NCBI GenBank assembly: GCA_958295865.1
Contig: CATQHF010000004.1
Location: 372,001 to 436,000, forward strand
Origin: an uncultured Dehalococcoidia bacterium
GTDB lineage: Bacteria; Chloroflexota; Dehalococcoidia; Lucifugimonadales; JADFKI01
Reading direction: 5' to 3'
DNA length: 64,000 nt
Shown: positions 17,762-26,360 of the stretch, piece by piece
Layout: every line of letters starts with the position of its first letter
Numbering within the stretch: the stretch's first letter is position 1
The notes under the pieces: model-generated
The model's input: only the letters and a program-made list of their open reading frames with translations
Database searches by the model: none
Told to the model about the DNA's origin: nothing
Translations under genes and position numbers: made by a program

Positions 17762-18526
17762 ATGCCGCATAACTACACTACGGATATGTATGAAGGGATG
17801 ATTGCGGAGACGATCACTATCAGCGGCGACAATGGCGATGCGATCAACACCTACTTCGCGCGGCCGCTGGGCGATGGGCCGTTCCCGGCGATGGTGCTGA
17901 TTCACCACCTGCCGGGCTGGGATGAGCTGTACCGCGACTTCACGCGCAAGTTCGCGCATCACGGCTATCTGGCAATCTCGCCGGACCTCTACCACCGCTT
18001 CGGGCATGGCACGCCGGACGATGTGGCGGCGAAGGCGCGCGGCGAGGGCGGCGCACCGGACGACCAGGTTGTCGCCGACATGTCAGCCGCCGCGGACTAC
18101 ATCCGCTCGCTGCCGTACTCCAACGGCAAGGTGGGCGTGTTCGGCACATGCTCCGGGGGGCGGCATGTCTTCCTGTGCGCCTGCCGCTCGACATCGTTCG
18201 ACGCGGCGGTGGAGTGCTGGGGCGGGCGCGTGGTGCAAGGACCGGACGACCTGACACCGCAGCAGCCGGTCGCGCCGATAGACTATACCGCAGACCTGTC
18301 GTGTCCGCTGCTGGGGCTGTTCGGCGCGGACGACATGAGTCCGACACCTGAGCAGGTGGCGCAGCACGAGCAGGCGCTCAAGGACGCGGGCAAGGACTAC
18401 GAGTTCCACATGTACGAGGGCGCGGGACACGGCTTCTTCTACTTCGACCGCGGCGCGTACAGGCAGGAGCAGGCGGTGGACGGCTGGAATAAGCTGTTCG
18501 ACTTCATCGGCAAGCATCTGACTTAG
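17762..18526 (+). CDS. dienelactone hydrolase-family protein
   Basis: 254 residues; AAGGAGG lies 6 bases before the ATG. It is an alpha/beta hydrolase related to carboxymethylenebutenolidase. The nucleophile elbow is GVFGTCSGGRHVF, with cysteine in the nucleophile position as in classical DLH. The catalytic Asp lies in LFGADDMSPTPEQV and the His in GAGHGFFYFDR. No signal peptide. Together with the divergent FAH gene this suggests breakdown of ring-cleavage products, but no dioxygenase is present. A strong bidirectional terminator follows. Confidence 0.92.
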   Translation: MPHNYTTDMYEGMIAETITISGDNGDAINTYFARPLGDGPFPAMVLIHHLPGWDELYRDFTRKFAHHGYLAISPDLYHRFGHGTPDDVAAKARGEGGAPDDQVVADMSAAADYIRSLPYSNGKVGVFGTCSGGRHVFLCACRSTSFDAAVECWGGRVVQGPDDLTPQQPVAPIDYTADLSCPLLGLFGADDMSPTPEQVAQHEQALKDAGKDYEFHMYEGAGHGFFYFDRGAYRQEQAVDGWNKLFDFIGKHLT

Positions 18527-18553
18527 AGGCGGGAAGCAGCGCAGACGAAAAAG

Positions 18554-18583
18554 GGGGATGGGCAAAGATGATAGCCCATCCCC
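18554..18583. terminator. bidirectional rho-independent terminator
   Basis: A 10-bp perfect stem GGGGATGGGC/GCCCATCCCC with a 10-base loop. It is followed by TCTTTT on the plus strand and preceded by AAAAAG (CTTTTT on the minus strand). It lies between two convergent genes. Confidence 0.9.
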
Positions 18584-18606
18584 TCTTTTGATGTCCGGGC
18601 GCAGGT

Positions 18607-19701
18607 CTAGCGGACGGGCGGAGCGTATAGGATGCCGCCGTTGCTCCAAAGGTTGTTAAGTCCGCGCGGAAGCGTGAAGGATTCGCCTTCGGGTCCCATG
18701 TAGCGGTCGTATATTTCGCCGTAGTTGCCCACGCCTTTTATCACATCGACGGCGAAGTCGTCCTTCAGTCCCAGGGCTTCCTGCCCGAAAGCGCCTTCCG
18801 ATCCCAGCATCCGCCTGACGCGAATGTCGTCGCTGTTCCGCATCGTTTCCACATTGGCTTGGGTTACGCCCAGCTCTTCGGCGTTAATCAGGACATAGAA
18901 GACCGCTCTGACCAGCGCAGCCCATTTGGGGTTGCCGCGCGGAACCAGAGGCGCGAGCGGCTCTTTGGATATGATCTCCGGCAGGATTATGTGCGCGTCG
19001 GGGTCTTCAAATCCGCTGCGAGCCGCCACCAGCTGCGACCTGTCGATAGTGGTTGCGTCGCACTGCCCTTGCTGATAGGCGTCGTAGGTCTCCGCCGTTT
19101 CTTCGTAGCTGACGGTTTCCAGCGTCATGCCGTTCTGCCGGAAGTAGTCCTCTAGGTTCAACTTCGTCGCAGTTCCTTCGGCTACGCAGACGGAAGCGCC
19201 GTTCAACTCCAAGGCGCTGGAGACGCCGAGCGTCTTACGCACCATGAAGCTCTGACCGTCGTAGAACATGATGACGGTGAAGTCGCCCCATCGTGACTCG
19301 TGGGTGACCGTCCAAGTGGTGGTGCGAGCCAAGAGGTCTATCTCGCCGGCTTGGAGGATCGCGCTTCTTTCAGCGTAGGTGATGTGCCGAATATGCACCG
19401 CTCCGGGGTCGCCGAATATGGCGGCAGCGACCGCGCGGCAGAGATCTACATCGAACCCGCGCGCGTTGCCCTCGGAGTCGAGATAGCCGAAGCCGGGCAG
19501 GTCGGTCTGCGTGGCGCAGGCAAGATTGCCTCTGTCCTTCACCTTTTGGATGCGCGAGACTTCCGCTGCCGTTTCGGACTCGCCGGCGTCAACGGGTTCA
19601 TCGCCGCTCCGCGTGGCGCAGGCGTATGCCGCTGCCGTCAGCAGCAGCAACAGGATTGCTATGGGAACGAACTTATACATCAGGGGGTGTGATTCCTTCA
19701 A
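18607..19701 (-). CDS. amino-acid ABC transporter substrate-binding lipoprotein (AapJ-like)
   Basis: 364 residues. It binds amino acids outside the membrane and delivers them to an ABC permease, which is not in the window. Signal segment FVPIAILLLLLTAAAYAC with the lipobox cysteine at residue 28 suggests a lipid anchor. The mature part is a family-3 solute-binding fold: GNLACATQTDLPGFGYLDSEG, GFDVDLCRAVAAAIFGD, LQAGEIDLLARTTTWT, SVCVAEGTAT and QCDATTIDRSQLVAAR. The length (above 330) and the C-terminal NYGEIYDRYMGP fit the general L-amino-acid-binding subgroup. I use the TTG at 19701 because GGGAGG lies 7 bases upstream; the ATG at 19680 (MYKFVP) is the alternative. Confidence 0.9.
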   Translation of the reverse strand: MKESHPLMYKFVPIAILLLLLTAAAYACATRSGDEPVDAGESETAAEVSRIQKVKDRGNLACATQTDLPGFGYLDSEGNARGFDVDLCRAVAAAIFGDPGAVHIRHITYAERSAILQAGEIDLLARTTTWTVTHESRWGDFTVIMFYDGQSFMVRKTLGVSSALELNGASVCVAEGTATKLNLEDYFRQNGMTLETVSYEETAETYDAYQQGQCDATTIDRSQLVAARSGFEDPDAHIILPEIISKEPLAPLVPRGNPKWAALVRAVFYVLINAEELGVTQANVETMRNSDDIRVRRMLGSEGAFGQEALGLKDDFAVDVIKGVGNYGEIYDRYMGPEGESFTLPRGLNNLWSNGGILYAPPVR

Positions 19702-19729
19702 TGGGACGCCTCCCGAATACTTCCATCAA

Positions 19730-19755
19730 GAGGGGCGGGCATTGAGCCGCCCCTC
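19730..19755 (-). terminator. possible terminator after the TPP enzyme gene
   Basis: GAGGGGCGG and CCGCCCCTC form a 9-bp stem with an 8-base loop, in the 91-bp gap downstream of the TPP enzyme. The T-run is weak, so it may be only a hairpin. Confidence 0.45.
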
Positions 19756-19792
19756 CGTTTAGAGCGCAATTCTCAGGCACCTGCGCTAGGGT

Positions 19793-21460
19793 CTAGCGCC
19801 AGTAGCGGGAGATATTCTCCTCTTCCTTGGTCATCATCTCCAGGACGGCGGGCTGGTTGTTCTGCGTGGCTTCGAGGGCGCGCTTTATGGCGGGGCTCAC
19901 CTCGTCGGGGGAATCCACGCGCTCGGCATAAGCGCCCAAGCCTTCCGCGACCTTGGCGTACTCGCCGCCTAGCTTGTTGCTGCCCCAATGCTCGGTGGCG
20001 TGGGGGAAGTGGTCGTAGTAGTGGGTCATCACGCCGTTGTTGAGGATGATGGTGAGCGTGCCGATGTTGGAGCGCGCGGCGGTCTCGATGTCCAAGCCCG
20101 ACATGCCGAACGCGGCGTCGCCCATGATGTTGATGACCGTCTTGTCGGGCGCAGCCATCTTCGCGCCGAGCGCCAAGCCCAAGCCGTAGCCGAGCTGCGT
20201 CGACTTGCCCCAGCCGATGTAGCCGCGCGGCGTCTGGACGGGCCAGAAGGGCACAATCTGCTCACGCGGATAGCCGGAGTCGTGGGTTACGATTGTGTTG
20301 GCGATGTCCACATTCGCCATCATCTCGTTGAAGACGCGGTAGGGGCTGATGGGCACCTCGTCGGATACGAAGTTGGGCCCCCACTCTGCCATGTATTCGT
20401 CGCGAATCTTCTTGATTTCGTCGCGAACGCCGTTGACATCGCCGCGCCCCTCAGCGCCGAGCTGACTCTTGGCTTCCTCGATCATCTGGCGCAATACGAC
20501 CTTGGCGTCGCCGACTGCGCCGAAGTCCGCGCGGTAGTCCTTGTTGATGTCCTCGGCGCAGCTGGTGATATGCGCGAGGGTTACGCCGCCGGGCATGGGC
20601 GCGTTGAAGTTGGAGATGGTGAAGCTCGTGCCGATGCCAGCCACGAAGTCCGCGTTCTCCAGGAAGCGCGCGCACATAAGCGTGCCGGACGATGCGCCCG
20701 TGCCAAGCGCGAGGGGGTGCGTCTCCGGGAAGGCGCTCTTGCCGGCGAGGGTGGTCATCACGGGGATGTTGGTAAGCTCGGCGAACTCGATGAGTTCGGG
20801 GGTGGCTTCGGCGTAGAGTACGCCCTGCCCCGCATTGATGACGGGGGCGCTCGCGCCGAGCATGGCAGTTACCACATCGCGCACATCTTCGGGGGATGCG
20901 CCGGACTTGTGAACTGCGACGGGCTTGTAGTTAAGCTCGCCCGGGAACTCGGCGGCGGCGACATCGCCGGGGAACTCCAGCAGCACGGGGCCAAGCCTGC
21001 CGTGCTTCAGGTGCGTCATGGCGCGCCCGACCATTTCGGGGATGCGCTCGGGCATGTTGATGAGCGCCGCCCACTTGGTAATGCCCTGATAGTTGGGCAC
21101 CGACTCGAAGTTGGGGTGGACGCCCTGCCGGGGCGCGGGGTTGCCGCCGGGAATGGCGAGGAACGGCACGGAGTCGGCGTAGCCCTGCGCCACGCCGCCG
21201 AAGGCGTTCTCAGCGCCGGGGCCGGTCTGCATCGTGAAGACGCCAATCTTCTTGCCGTTGTGGATGCGGCTGAAGCCGTCTGCCATGTTGACGCCCGCGC
21301 GCTCCTGCCTGCACAGGATAGGGCGTATGCCCTCGCGGGAGCATGCGTCAATCAGCGGTTGCGCCGGGAAGCACGACAGCCACTCTACGCCCTCCGCCTT
21401 TAGGATTTTTGCCATTGCCTCGTAGCCGTTCAATGTTTTCTCCTTATGGTTGTTAGTCAT
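19793..21460 (-). CDS. thiamine-pyrophosphate-dependent enzyme, acetolactate synthase-like
   Basis: 555 residues. It has the three-domain architecture of the ALS/POX/benzoylformate decarboxylase family. The N-terminal PYR domain carries the conserved Glu in LCRQERAGVNMADGFSR and MQTGPGAENAFGGVAQ. The central domain contains AGQGVLYAEATPELIEFAELTNIPVMTTLAGKSAFPE. The C-terminal PP domain has the Mg-TPP motif GDAAFGMSGLDIETAARSNIGTLTIILNN. No ALS small subunit is nearby. The reaction is therefore open: a decarboxylase or carboligase of a 2-oxoacid. The N-terminus has LSCFPAQPLID instead of the usual FGxPG. A second TPP enzyme is at 29319-30959. Confidence 0.9.
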   Translation of the reverse strand: MTNNHKEKTLNGYEAMAKILKAEGVEWLSCFPAQPLIDACSREGIRPILCRQERAGVNMADGFSRIHNGKKIGVFTMQTGPGAENAFGGVAQGYADSVPFLAIPGGNPAPRQGVHPNFESVPNYQGITKWAALINMPERIPEMVGRAMTHLKHGRLGPVLLEFPGDVAAAEFPGELNYKPVAVHKSGASPEDVRDVVTAMLGASAPVINAGQGVLYAEATPELIEFAELTNIPVMTTLAGKSAFPETHPLALGTGASSGTLMCARFLENADFVAGIGTSFTISNFNAPMPGGVTLAHITSCAEDINKDYRADFGAVGDAKVVLRQMIEEAKSQLGAEGRGDVNGVRDEIKKIRDEYMAEWGPNFVSDEVPISPYRVFNEMMANVDIANTIVTHDSGYPREQIVPFWPVQTPRGYIGWGKSTQLGYGLGLALGAKMAAPDKTVINIMGDAAFGMSGLDIETAARSNIGTLTIILNNGVMTHYYDHFPHATEHWGSNKLGGEYAKVAEGLGAYAERVDSPDEVSPAIKRALEATQNNQPAVLEMMTKEEENISRYWR

Positions 21461-21513
21461 CGATTTTCAAGTGTCAGTATATCAGTTTGTCGGCATGAAG
21501 ATGATAGCGTTTG

Positions 21514-22338
21514 TCATTGCTGACGGCGCAGGCGTTCCAGCTCTGCTTGGAGTTCTTGATTTCGCGCTTCGGCTTCCCGCGCTCGCGCTTCTGCCGATTG
21601 GCGCAACTGCCGTTCATCCTGCGCTCGCGCTTCGGCGGCTTGGCGCAGCTGTCGCTCATCCTGGCGCGCGGCTTCCGTTTCGGCGTGCGCGGCAATCTCT
21701 TCGCTCAGGGTGTTCAGCCACTCGCCCGGCTTGCTGTCTCGCAGCAAGAACCTACCTATGCCGTCTTCTACACGATAGTAGAAGTCCACGCCCAATACCT
21801 CGCTGCGCGACCATATATCTCCGTTGGATTCCGTGTGCAACGCATAGCGCGCATACTCGCCGTCAATCAGGCGCTCGCCTACAAGCGGTTCACCGTAGTA
21901 TTTGCCCGCCCTGTCCAGCCGCCAGTATTCTTGCGCGCCCATCCGCGCGTATATCTCACGCTTTTCGCCGAGGTCCCTCGTCGCCGTGCTTTCGGACGCC
22001 GCTTCAAGCACGAACGCGGGCGGAGGTCCCCACTCGTCGATGCGGTAGCTGCGGCGGTAAAACTCTATGGTTTGGGCGTCCACTCCGAAGACTACAAAGG
22101 CGTCGGGCGCGACGACTGAGCCAGGCACTGCCGAGTCGTACACGAGGTTGCTCCGTTTTGCGACAAGTGTAGTAGGGTCGTCATCATAGCGCGCCAGGAG
22201 GGCGGATACCACGACATGTAGGATTCTGAATTCCTGCATCGCGTCCTCAGGCGGTTCGGGGTCGTCGATGAGGTCGTACCAAGGGCGCTCATCGACGGCG
22301 GCAGGCGCGGACGATGCTTTGGCTCCGGCGGTTGTCAT
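21514..22338 (-). CDS. Uma2-family protein with C-terminal coiled-coil tail
   Basis: 274 residues. The PD-(D/E)XK-type core spans about residues 20-200: VVAPDAFVVFGV, PAFVLEAASESTATRDLGEKREIYARMGAQEYWRLD. It is followed by YYGEPLVGERLIDGEYARY and a C-terminal tail from about residue 215. The tail has direct repeats (ARQDERQLRQAAEARAQDERQLRQSAEARA given in part as DERQLRQ twice) and ends in LERLRRQQ, a predicted coiled coil. It resembles the gene at 33812 in the core. The acidic N-terminal WYDLIDDPEPPEDAMQ corresponds to FIEDPEPVEDAMQ there. Function of Uma2 proteins is not established. Confidence 0.9.
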   Translation of the reverse strand: MTTAGAKASSAPAAVDERPWYDLIDDPEPPEDAMQEFRILHVVVSALLARYDDDPTTLVAKRSNLVYDSAVPGSVVAPDAFVVFGVDAQTIEFYRRSYRIDEWGPPPAFVLEAASESTATRDLGEKREIYARMGAQEYWRLDRAGKYYGEPLVGERLIDGEYARYALHTESNGDIWSRSEVLGVDFYYRVEDGIGRFLLRDSKPGEWLNTLSEEIAAHAETEAARQDERQLRQAAEARAQDERQLRQSAEARAREAEARNQELQAELERLRRQQ

Positions 22339-22402
22339 GGTGAAGCCTCCGGTTGGGCAGTGGGGCGGCTAGTGGGTGTATCGATCTGTCAGTCGGTCAG
22401 CG

Positions 22403-22810
22403 TTAGAAGCCTTCGGCTCGTGTCGCGCTTATCATCCAAAAGTCGCTTTCTATGCAGCGCTCGGCGTTCTTGCCGAACATCCGAAGCTCGGGTATGTCGG
22501 CTAGGCTATCTTCGAAAGCGTCCATAGCGATGGCGTCGAATCGGTAGCAGTCGGCTTCGTACTCGTCGTTGACCCAGCCGCTATCGTAGCATGTTTCGCA
22601 GTCGTCATCGCCCGTATGGTCGCCGTCATCAAAATCAGTGGTCGTGAACCCTGCTATCACATCTTGGCAGTCCACCGATAGCGTGAACACTGCTGCCCGC
22701 TCGTTGGTGGGCGCGGGTCCGCACCAGACTTCTACCTCTATCGCGTCCACATCTTGCATGTATATGCGGTCTTCCGGCAAGGGTATGGCGATTGAGTTTA
22801 TTTTGAGCAT
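22403..22810 (-). CDS. hypothetical acidic protein with cysteine pairs
   Basis: 135 residues. I do not recognise a family. It is strongly acidic, with a central run DFDDGDHTGDDDCETCYDSGW that has a CxxC pair and two further cysteines (DCYRF and ERCIESD), possibly a metal site. No signal peptide or membrane segment. The ATG at 22810 has only a weak ribosome site. It lies between the Uma2 gene and rmuC on the same strand, with 47 bases to rmuC's stop. Confidence 0.6.
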   Translation of the reverse strand: MLKINSIAIPLPEDRIYMQDVDAIEVEVWCGPAPTNERAAVFTLSVDCQDVIAGFTTTDFDDGDHTGDDDCETCYDSGWVNDEYEADCYRFDAIAMDAFEDSLADIPELRMFGKNAERCIESDFWMISATRAEGF

Positions 22811-22857
22811 CGTTCACTTTGATGGATATGGTTGGGCAAGTCTTCAATTTCCCGGCG

Positions 22858-24348
22858 TTAGTCATCAGCTCCGATGTTAGCCGTCGGGAGCGCTCTGAGT
22901 TCGCGCACGTTTTGCTCTATTTCCGGGATTGTCGGCAACTCATTAGGCGATGAAATGCCGTGTTCCTTGAATCTGCGCGCAGACGCGAACACCCTTGATT
23001 CGAGAGATCCGACGCCCCTGTTGAAGTGCTGTACCGTCTGATGCAAAGAACCCCTCATCTTCTCCATGTGTGTGCCAAATGTGTACAGCCTGTTATGCAA
23101 TTCTTGTCCCAAAGCGGCGACTTTCGCAGCTTCTTCCTCAATTTGCGCTTCGCGCCATCCCATCGCAACCGCTTTCAGCAGCGCCATGAGCGTGTTGGGT
23201 GTAGCGATGATGACATTTCGCTGCATCGCCCAGTCTATCAGTTCATGGTCGTTTTCCAACGCCGCAGACAGCAGATATTCACCGGGCAGGAACATCACCA
23301 CAAAGTCGGGGGACCTGTCGAACATCTGCTGATAAGACTTTTGAGCCAAGTTGTTCGCTCGCTCCCTGACCTGCTTGGCGTGCTGCTGTATCGCCTTGTT
23401 GCGTTCTTCAGGGTTATCTGACTCGACCGCGGTGAGGTACGCGCTCATCGGCGCTTTGGCATCCACGACGATGGTGCGCTCGTTAGGCATACGCACGACC
23501 ATATCGGGGCGGTCGCGGCCGCCGTCGGCGGATGTAACGCTGACCTGCTCTTCATAGTCGCAGTAGTTCGACATACCCGCCAGTTCAACCACGCGGCGGA
23601 GTTGCATCTCGCCCCAAGAGCCGCGCACTTCGGGACGCTTCAACGCAGACGCCAGATTGCGCGCCTCATCGCCCAGCTTGGTGTTGTTCTCCATAAGCGC
23701 GGTGATTTGCTGCGCCAAGCTGCCATGTGATTTGTTGCGGGCTTCCTCGATACGCTTGAGTTCATCGGAGAGCGGCTTGACTAACTCCTGCACCGCATCT
23801 TTGCTATGTGAAAAGTCGGTCTTGGCTTGCGTGAGCAAAACGCCGATTTTCTCATCGGCAGTCTTGGCGAACACATCGCTATTTTTGGCGAGCGCGTCGT
23901 TCGCCAAGACCTTGAACCGATCGCCTAGAACCTTTTCAATGTCTGTGCGTTCTGCGAGTCGCTTGTTGGCAGCGTCTAGGTCCGCGCGGAGTTTCACGCT
24001 CTCATTGTCGTTCTCGCCAGCCTGTTTGCGCCATTGTTCGACTTGTTCCTTCAGCGCGGCATTATCAGACTCGATGCTTTCATATTGGCTTTGAGTATCC
24101 TCAAATCGGGTTTGAAGCCGGATGATTTCTTTGCCATGCTCGACGACTTGCGCGCGCTGCTCATCGGCGTCCCGCTTATGTTCGTCGGAGATGCGATTGG
24201 CTTCTTCAAGGCTGCTAGTGACGACTTCAAGCTTGGAACGAAGTTCTGCTTCCCCATCGCTCCCTTTGCTCTTTACCGCCAACATAACCAGAGCGCCGAC
24301 GATACCGCCGAAAATCAGCCCTAACACAAGTGCAACTATCGTTTCCAT
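22858..24348 (-). CDS. rmuC: DNA recombination protein RmuC
   Basis: 496 residues. RmuC proteins limit recombination at inverted repeats and are thought to be nucleases. An N-terminal membrane anchor (METIVALVLGLIFGGIVGALVMLAV) is followed by a long coiled coil to about residue 165. The RmuC catalytic domain follows: RPEVRGSWGEMQLRRVVELAGM, RPDMVVRMPNERTIVVDAKAPMSAYL (D...E-x-K-like), MFLPGEYLLSAALEND and NVIIATPNTLMALLKAVAMGWR. I use the ATG at 24348, which has AGGAG 10 bases upstream; the ATG at 24357 would be only one base from it. The abundance of inverted repeats here makes its presence notable but not unusual. Confidence 0.95.
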   Translation of the reverse strand: METIVALVLGLIFGGIVGALVMLAVKSKGSDGEAELRSKLEVVTSSLEEANRISDEHKRDADEQRAQVVEHGKEIIRLQTRFEDTQSQYESIESDNAALKEQVEQWRKQAGENDNESVKLRADLDAANKRLAERTDIEKVLGDRFKVLANDALAKNSDVFAKTADEKIGVLLTQAKTDFSHSKDAVQELVKPLSDELKRIEEARNKSHGSLAQQITALMENNTKLGDEARNLASALKRPEVRGSWGEMQLRRVVELAGMSNYCDYEEQVSVTSADGGRDRPDMVVRMPNERTIVVDAKAPMSAYLTAVESDNPEERNKAIQQHAKQVRERANNLAQKSYQQMFDRSPDFVVMFLPGEYLLSAALENDHELIDWAMQRNVIIATPNTLMALLKAVAMGWREAQIEEEAAKVAALGQELHNRLYTFGTHMEKMRGSLHQTVQHFNRGVGSLESRVFASARRFKEHGISSPNELPTIPEIEQNVRELRALPTANIGADD

Positions 24349-24419
24349 GTCTAACATTCTCCTATAAAGTCAGTGCGCGGGAATGCCCGTTGACATACCG
24401 ACACACTGACCTACTGACT

Positions 24420-24617
24420 AGGCTGTGTGGACATTTGCGTCATTCCCGCCCGCTCACCCGTCATTCCCGTGAAAACGGGAATCCATGATCTCGGAATGTG
24501 GGTACTTTCGCATATTTCAGGCAATCCAAAAGCACTGGATTCCTGCCCCTGCTTCCGCAGGGGTGACGTTCTTTCGCAGGAATGACGGGATGAAAAATCG
24601 AAATGTCCACAGAACCT
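24420..24617. repeat. family-2 MITE-like element, complete copy
   Basis: 198 bp with imperfect terminal inverted repeats: AGGCTGTGTGGACATTT at 24420 and AAATGTCCACAGAACCT ending at 24617. The interior holds the palindromes TCATTCCCGTGAAAACGGGA and TTCCTGCCCCTGCTTCCGCAG. Partial copies lie at 41070-41155, 44960-45040, 46449-46532 and 50985-51060. It lies between rmuC and a truncated methyltransferase gene, 27 bases beyond the latter's stop. Confidence 0.8.
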
Positions 24618-24644
24618 AATGGACAGGAACAGTAGTCAGCTCAG

Positions 24645-25070
24645 TCAGCCCATCCCCATTCGTTTTTTGTTCCATGTTACTAAGTCAACGATTTCTAGCC
24701 CGTTGTTTTCAAGCCAACCCCTGACACCAGTGCATAGATGGAACTTGTCCACCCATAAGAAAAGATGGCCAGATGGCATCAGTGCATCAGAGATACCGTT
24801 GATGAACTGAACGATGGTTGTCTCACTCATCTGGGAAAGCATAGAACGCTTACGCCCACGCGAGACTCCTTCATTTCCGTAGCGCATTTTGTCCAGTATC
24901 CCGCGATATTGCGGGTCAAAAATGCACAAAGGAATCGAGTGTGGCTCTAACTTTGCGAGCAAATCAAGTCCATCCTGTTGATTCTTCTGATTGAGCGGCA
25001 AAGGCCATTCATACTGAGAAGAATTGGTCGCAGGAAGGTCTCGTGTGGTAGCGAATACACTCGTGGCCAT
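24645..25070 (-). pseudogene. truncated DNA methyltransferase (N-terminal fragment)
   Basis: 141 residues. [21 protein letters not shown] has a DP(P)Y-type motif IV (DPQY, with Gln for Pro), and [14 protein letters not shown] plus [12 protein letters not shown] are segments typical of the first half of N6-adenine/N4-cytosine methyltransferases. Full proteins continue after GMG with the arginine-rich and FxGSG motif I part, which is absent. The frame stops 27 bases before the family-2 element, so truncation by an element-associated rearrangement is likely. A GIY-YIG protein lies just upstream on the same strand. Confidence 0.7.
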
Positions 25071-25186
25071 AGATCATTACCTCAACTAGCAGGGCATTAA
25101 ACGAATTTGGCGCATTGTAGCATGCGTCTTCCGCATATAATGACGGCAAATAGGTCAGAACATCCTAACCTTTCGGATAATGGATC

Positions 25187-25504
25187 CTATCCATTACAAG
25201 GAGTTGGACCTCTGCGGAGTAGGTCAGTTTCTTCATTCAGCCGAGCCTGTTCATCATCATTTACATGAGCGTGGATATGTGTGCCGCCATTCATGTAAAC
25301 ACAAGGGAGTTTTTCGTGGGAAGGTAGCCTATCTCGCAGGTTTTGAGTCTGACCGACATAGACAGCGTACCATATCCCTTGAACTTGTTTGGCAAAAATA
25401 TAATTGCCGGGTACATAGTTCCAGTTCTCTCCAATCGGGTAAATGCAATAAGTATATGCTCTCCCAGATGCCCCCTCCCAATTGACGCTTCCTTGATTCG
25501 CCAT
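25187..25504 (-). CDS. small GIY-YIG-like nuclease-domain protein
   Basis: 105 residues from the ATG at 25504, which has AAAGGAG 8 bases upstream. NYIFAKQVQGIWYAVYVGQTQNLRDRL matches the GIY-YIG pattern (here YIF...VYVGQT..LRDRL), and the C-terminal EETDLLRRGPTPCNG matches the conserved Glu and the P-x-CN ending. The conserved arginine is in LRDRL. Such small proteins may be nicking endonucleases. The stop is 117 bases from the start of the truncated methyltransferase, so the pair may be the remains of a defence or restriction locus. Lower GC than surrounding genes. Confidence 0.75.
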   Translation of the reverse strand: MANQGSVNWEGASGRAYTYCIYPIGENWNYVPGNYIFAKQVQGIWYAVYVGQTQNLRDRLPSHEKLPCVYMNGGTHIHAHVNDDEQARLNEETDLLRRGPTPCNG

Positions 25505-25810
25505 GATGTTTCTCCTTTCAACATGAAAACTAGAAATCCCAGTCGGAATGTCATTTGTTCTATCGTAACATACATGAATATACATATGTACTATGGAATC
25601 AGTCATTTTTATAACATTTTTTCAAAGTATGCCATTACAGGCAGGTTCTTGTCGTGGATTATAACACACGGAACGCAACAATAGTTCTATTAGAGTGTCA
25701 AATACGGCAACATGAACCGGCATAGCAAAGAGGGCTGCCCTCCCGCATCGGAGAGTACCTCCCGCGTCGGTATAGCCCAATGGGATACGACACCCTAACG
25801 ATGATTTTAT

Positions 25811-25829
25811 TGTACTCCAATATAGTACA
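25811..25829. promoter_or_regulatory. palindrome/-10 site at the zeta-like gene
   Basis: TGTACT and AGTACA are perfect 6-bp arms around CCAATAT. The right half contains TATAGT (25821-25826), a -10-like hexamer, directly before the ATG at 25830. This would suit an autoregulatory operator and a nearly leaderless transcript. Confidence 0.4.
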
Positions 25830-26360
25830 ATGGCGCACATGTCCACATCCAAGCACATCCTGATAATCGCCGGTCCAAATGGGGCGGGCAAGACGACTTT
25901 CGCAACTGAGTTCCTGCTCAATGAGGGGGATTGCCCGACTTTTGTGAACGCGGACCTTATCGCGGCGGGGCTGAACCCGTTTCAGCCGGAGCGTTCGGCT
26001 GTGGAGGCGGGCAGGCTGATGCTGCGGATGATAGACAAGTATGTCAGGCGTGGGGAGAGCTTCGCCTTCGAGACCACGCTGAGCGGGCGGGGCTATGCGC
26101 GCCTGATTCCGAGCTGGCAGGCACAAGGATATAGTGTGCGGCTATACTTTCTGCGTCTGCCTACCCCAGAGGTGGCGGTGGCGCGTGTGCGGAATAGAGT
26201 GGTTGAGGGTGGTCACGATGTGCCGCCGGAGGTAGTGCGCCGCCGATTCCATGCGGGCTGGCGCAACTTTCGGCAGATATACCGGGATATGGTAGATGAA
26301 TGGGCGCTGTATGACGCCGCCGGAAGTTTTCCGAGGATAATCGAAGAAGGGAGCAGATAA
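25830..26360 (+). CDS. zeta-toxin-like P-loop kinase
   Basis: 176 residues. Walker A is IIAGPNGAGKTTFA (about residues 13-24). NADLIAAGLNPFQPE and SFAFETTLSGRGYARLI are hallmarks of the zeta-toxin-like/AAA_33 group, which in characterised members phosphorylates UDP-N-acetylglucosamine. The arginine-rich lid is RRRFHAGWRNFRQIYRD. No Shine-Dalgarno site is seen for ATG 25830 or for ATG 25839. The stop overlaps the ATG of a 59-residue protein (TAATG). Chromosomal members of this group are common, and toxicity has been shown for few. Confidence 0.85.
   Translation: MAHMSTSKHILIIAGPNGAGKTTFATEFLLNEGDCPTFVNADLIAAGLNPFQPERSAVEAGRLMLRMIDKYVRRGESFAFETTLSGRGYARLIPSWQAQGYSVRLYFLRLPTPEVAVARVRNRVVEGGHDVPPEVVRRRFHAGWRNFRQIYRDMVDEWALYDAAGSFPRIIEEGSR

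Noticed and set aside
19988-21403. A 471-codon open frame on the plus strand
   Set aside because: Antisense shadow of the TPP enzyme at 19793-21460, whose motifs are complete on the minus strand.
25291-25575. Alternative frames around the GIY-YIG gene
   Set aside because: Only the frame from 25504 has a good ribosome site and the YVGQT and P-x-CN signatures.
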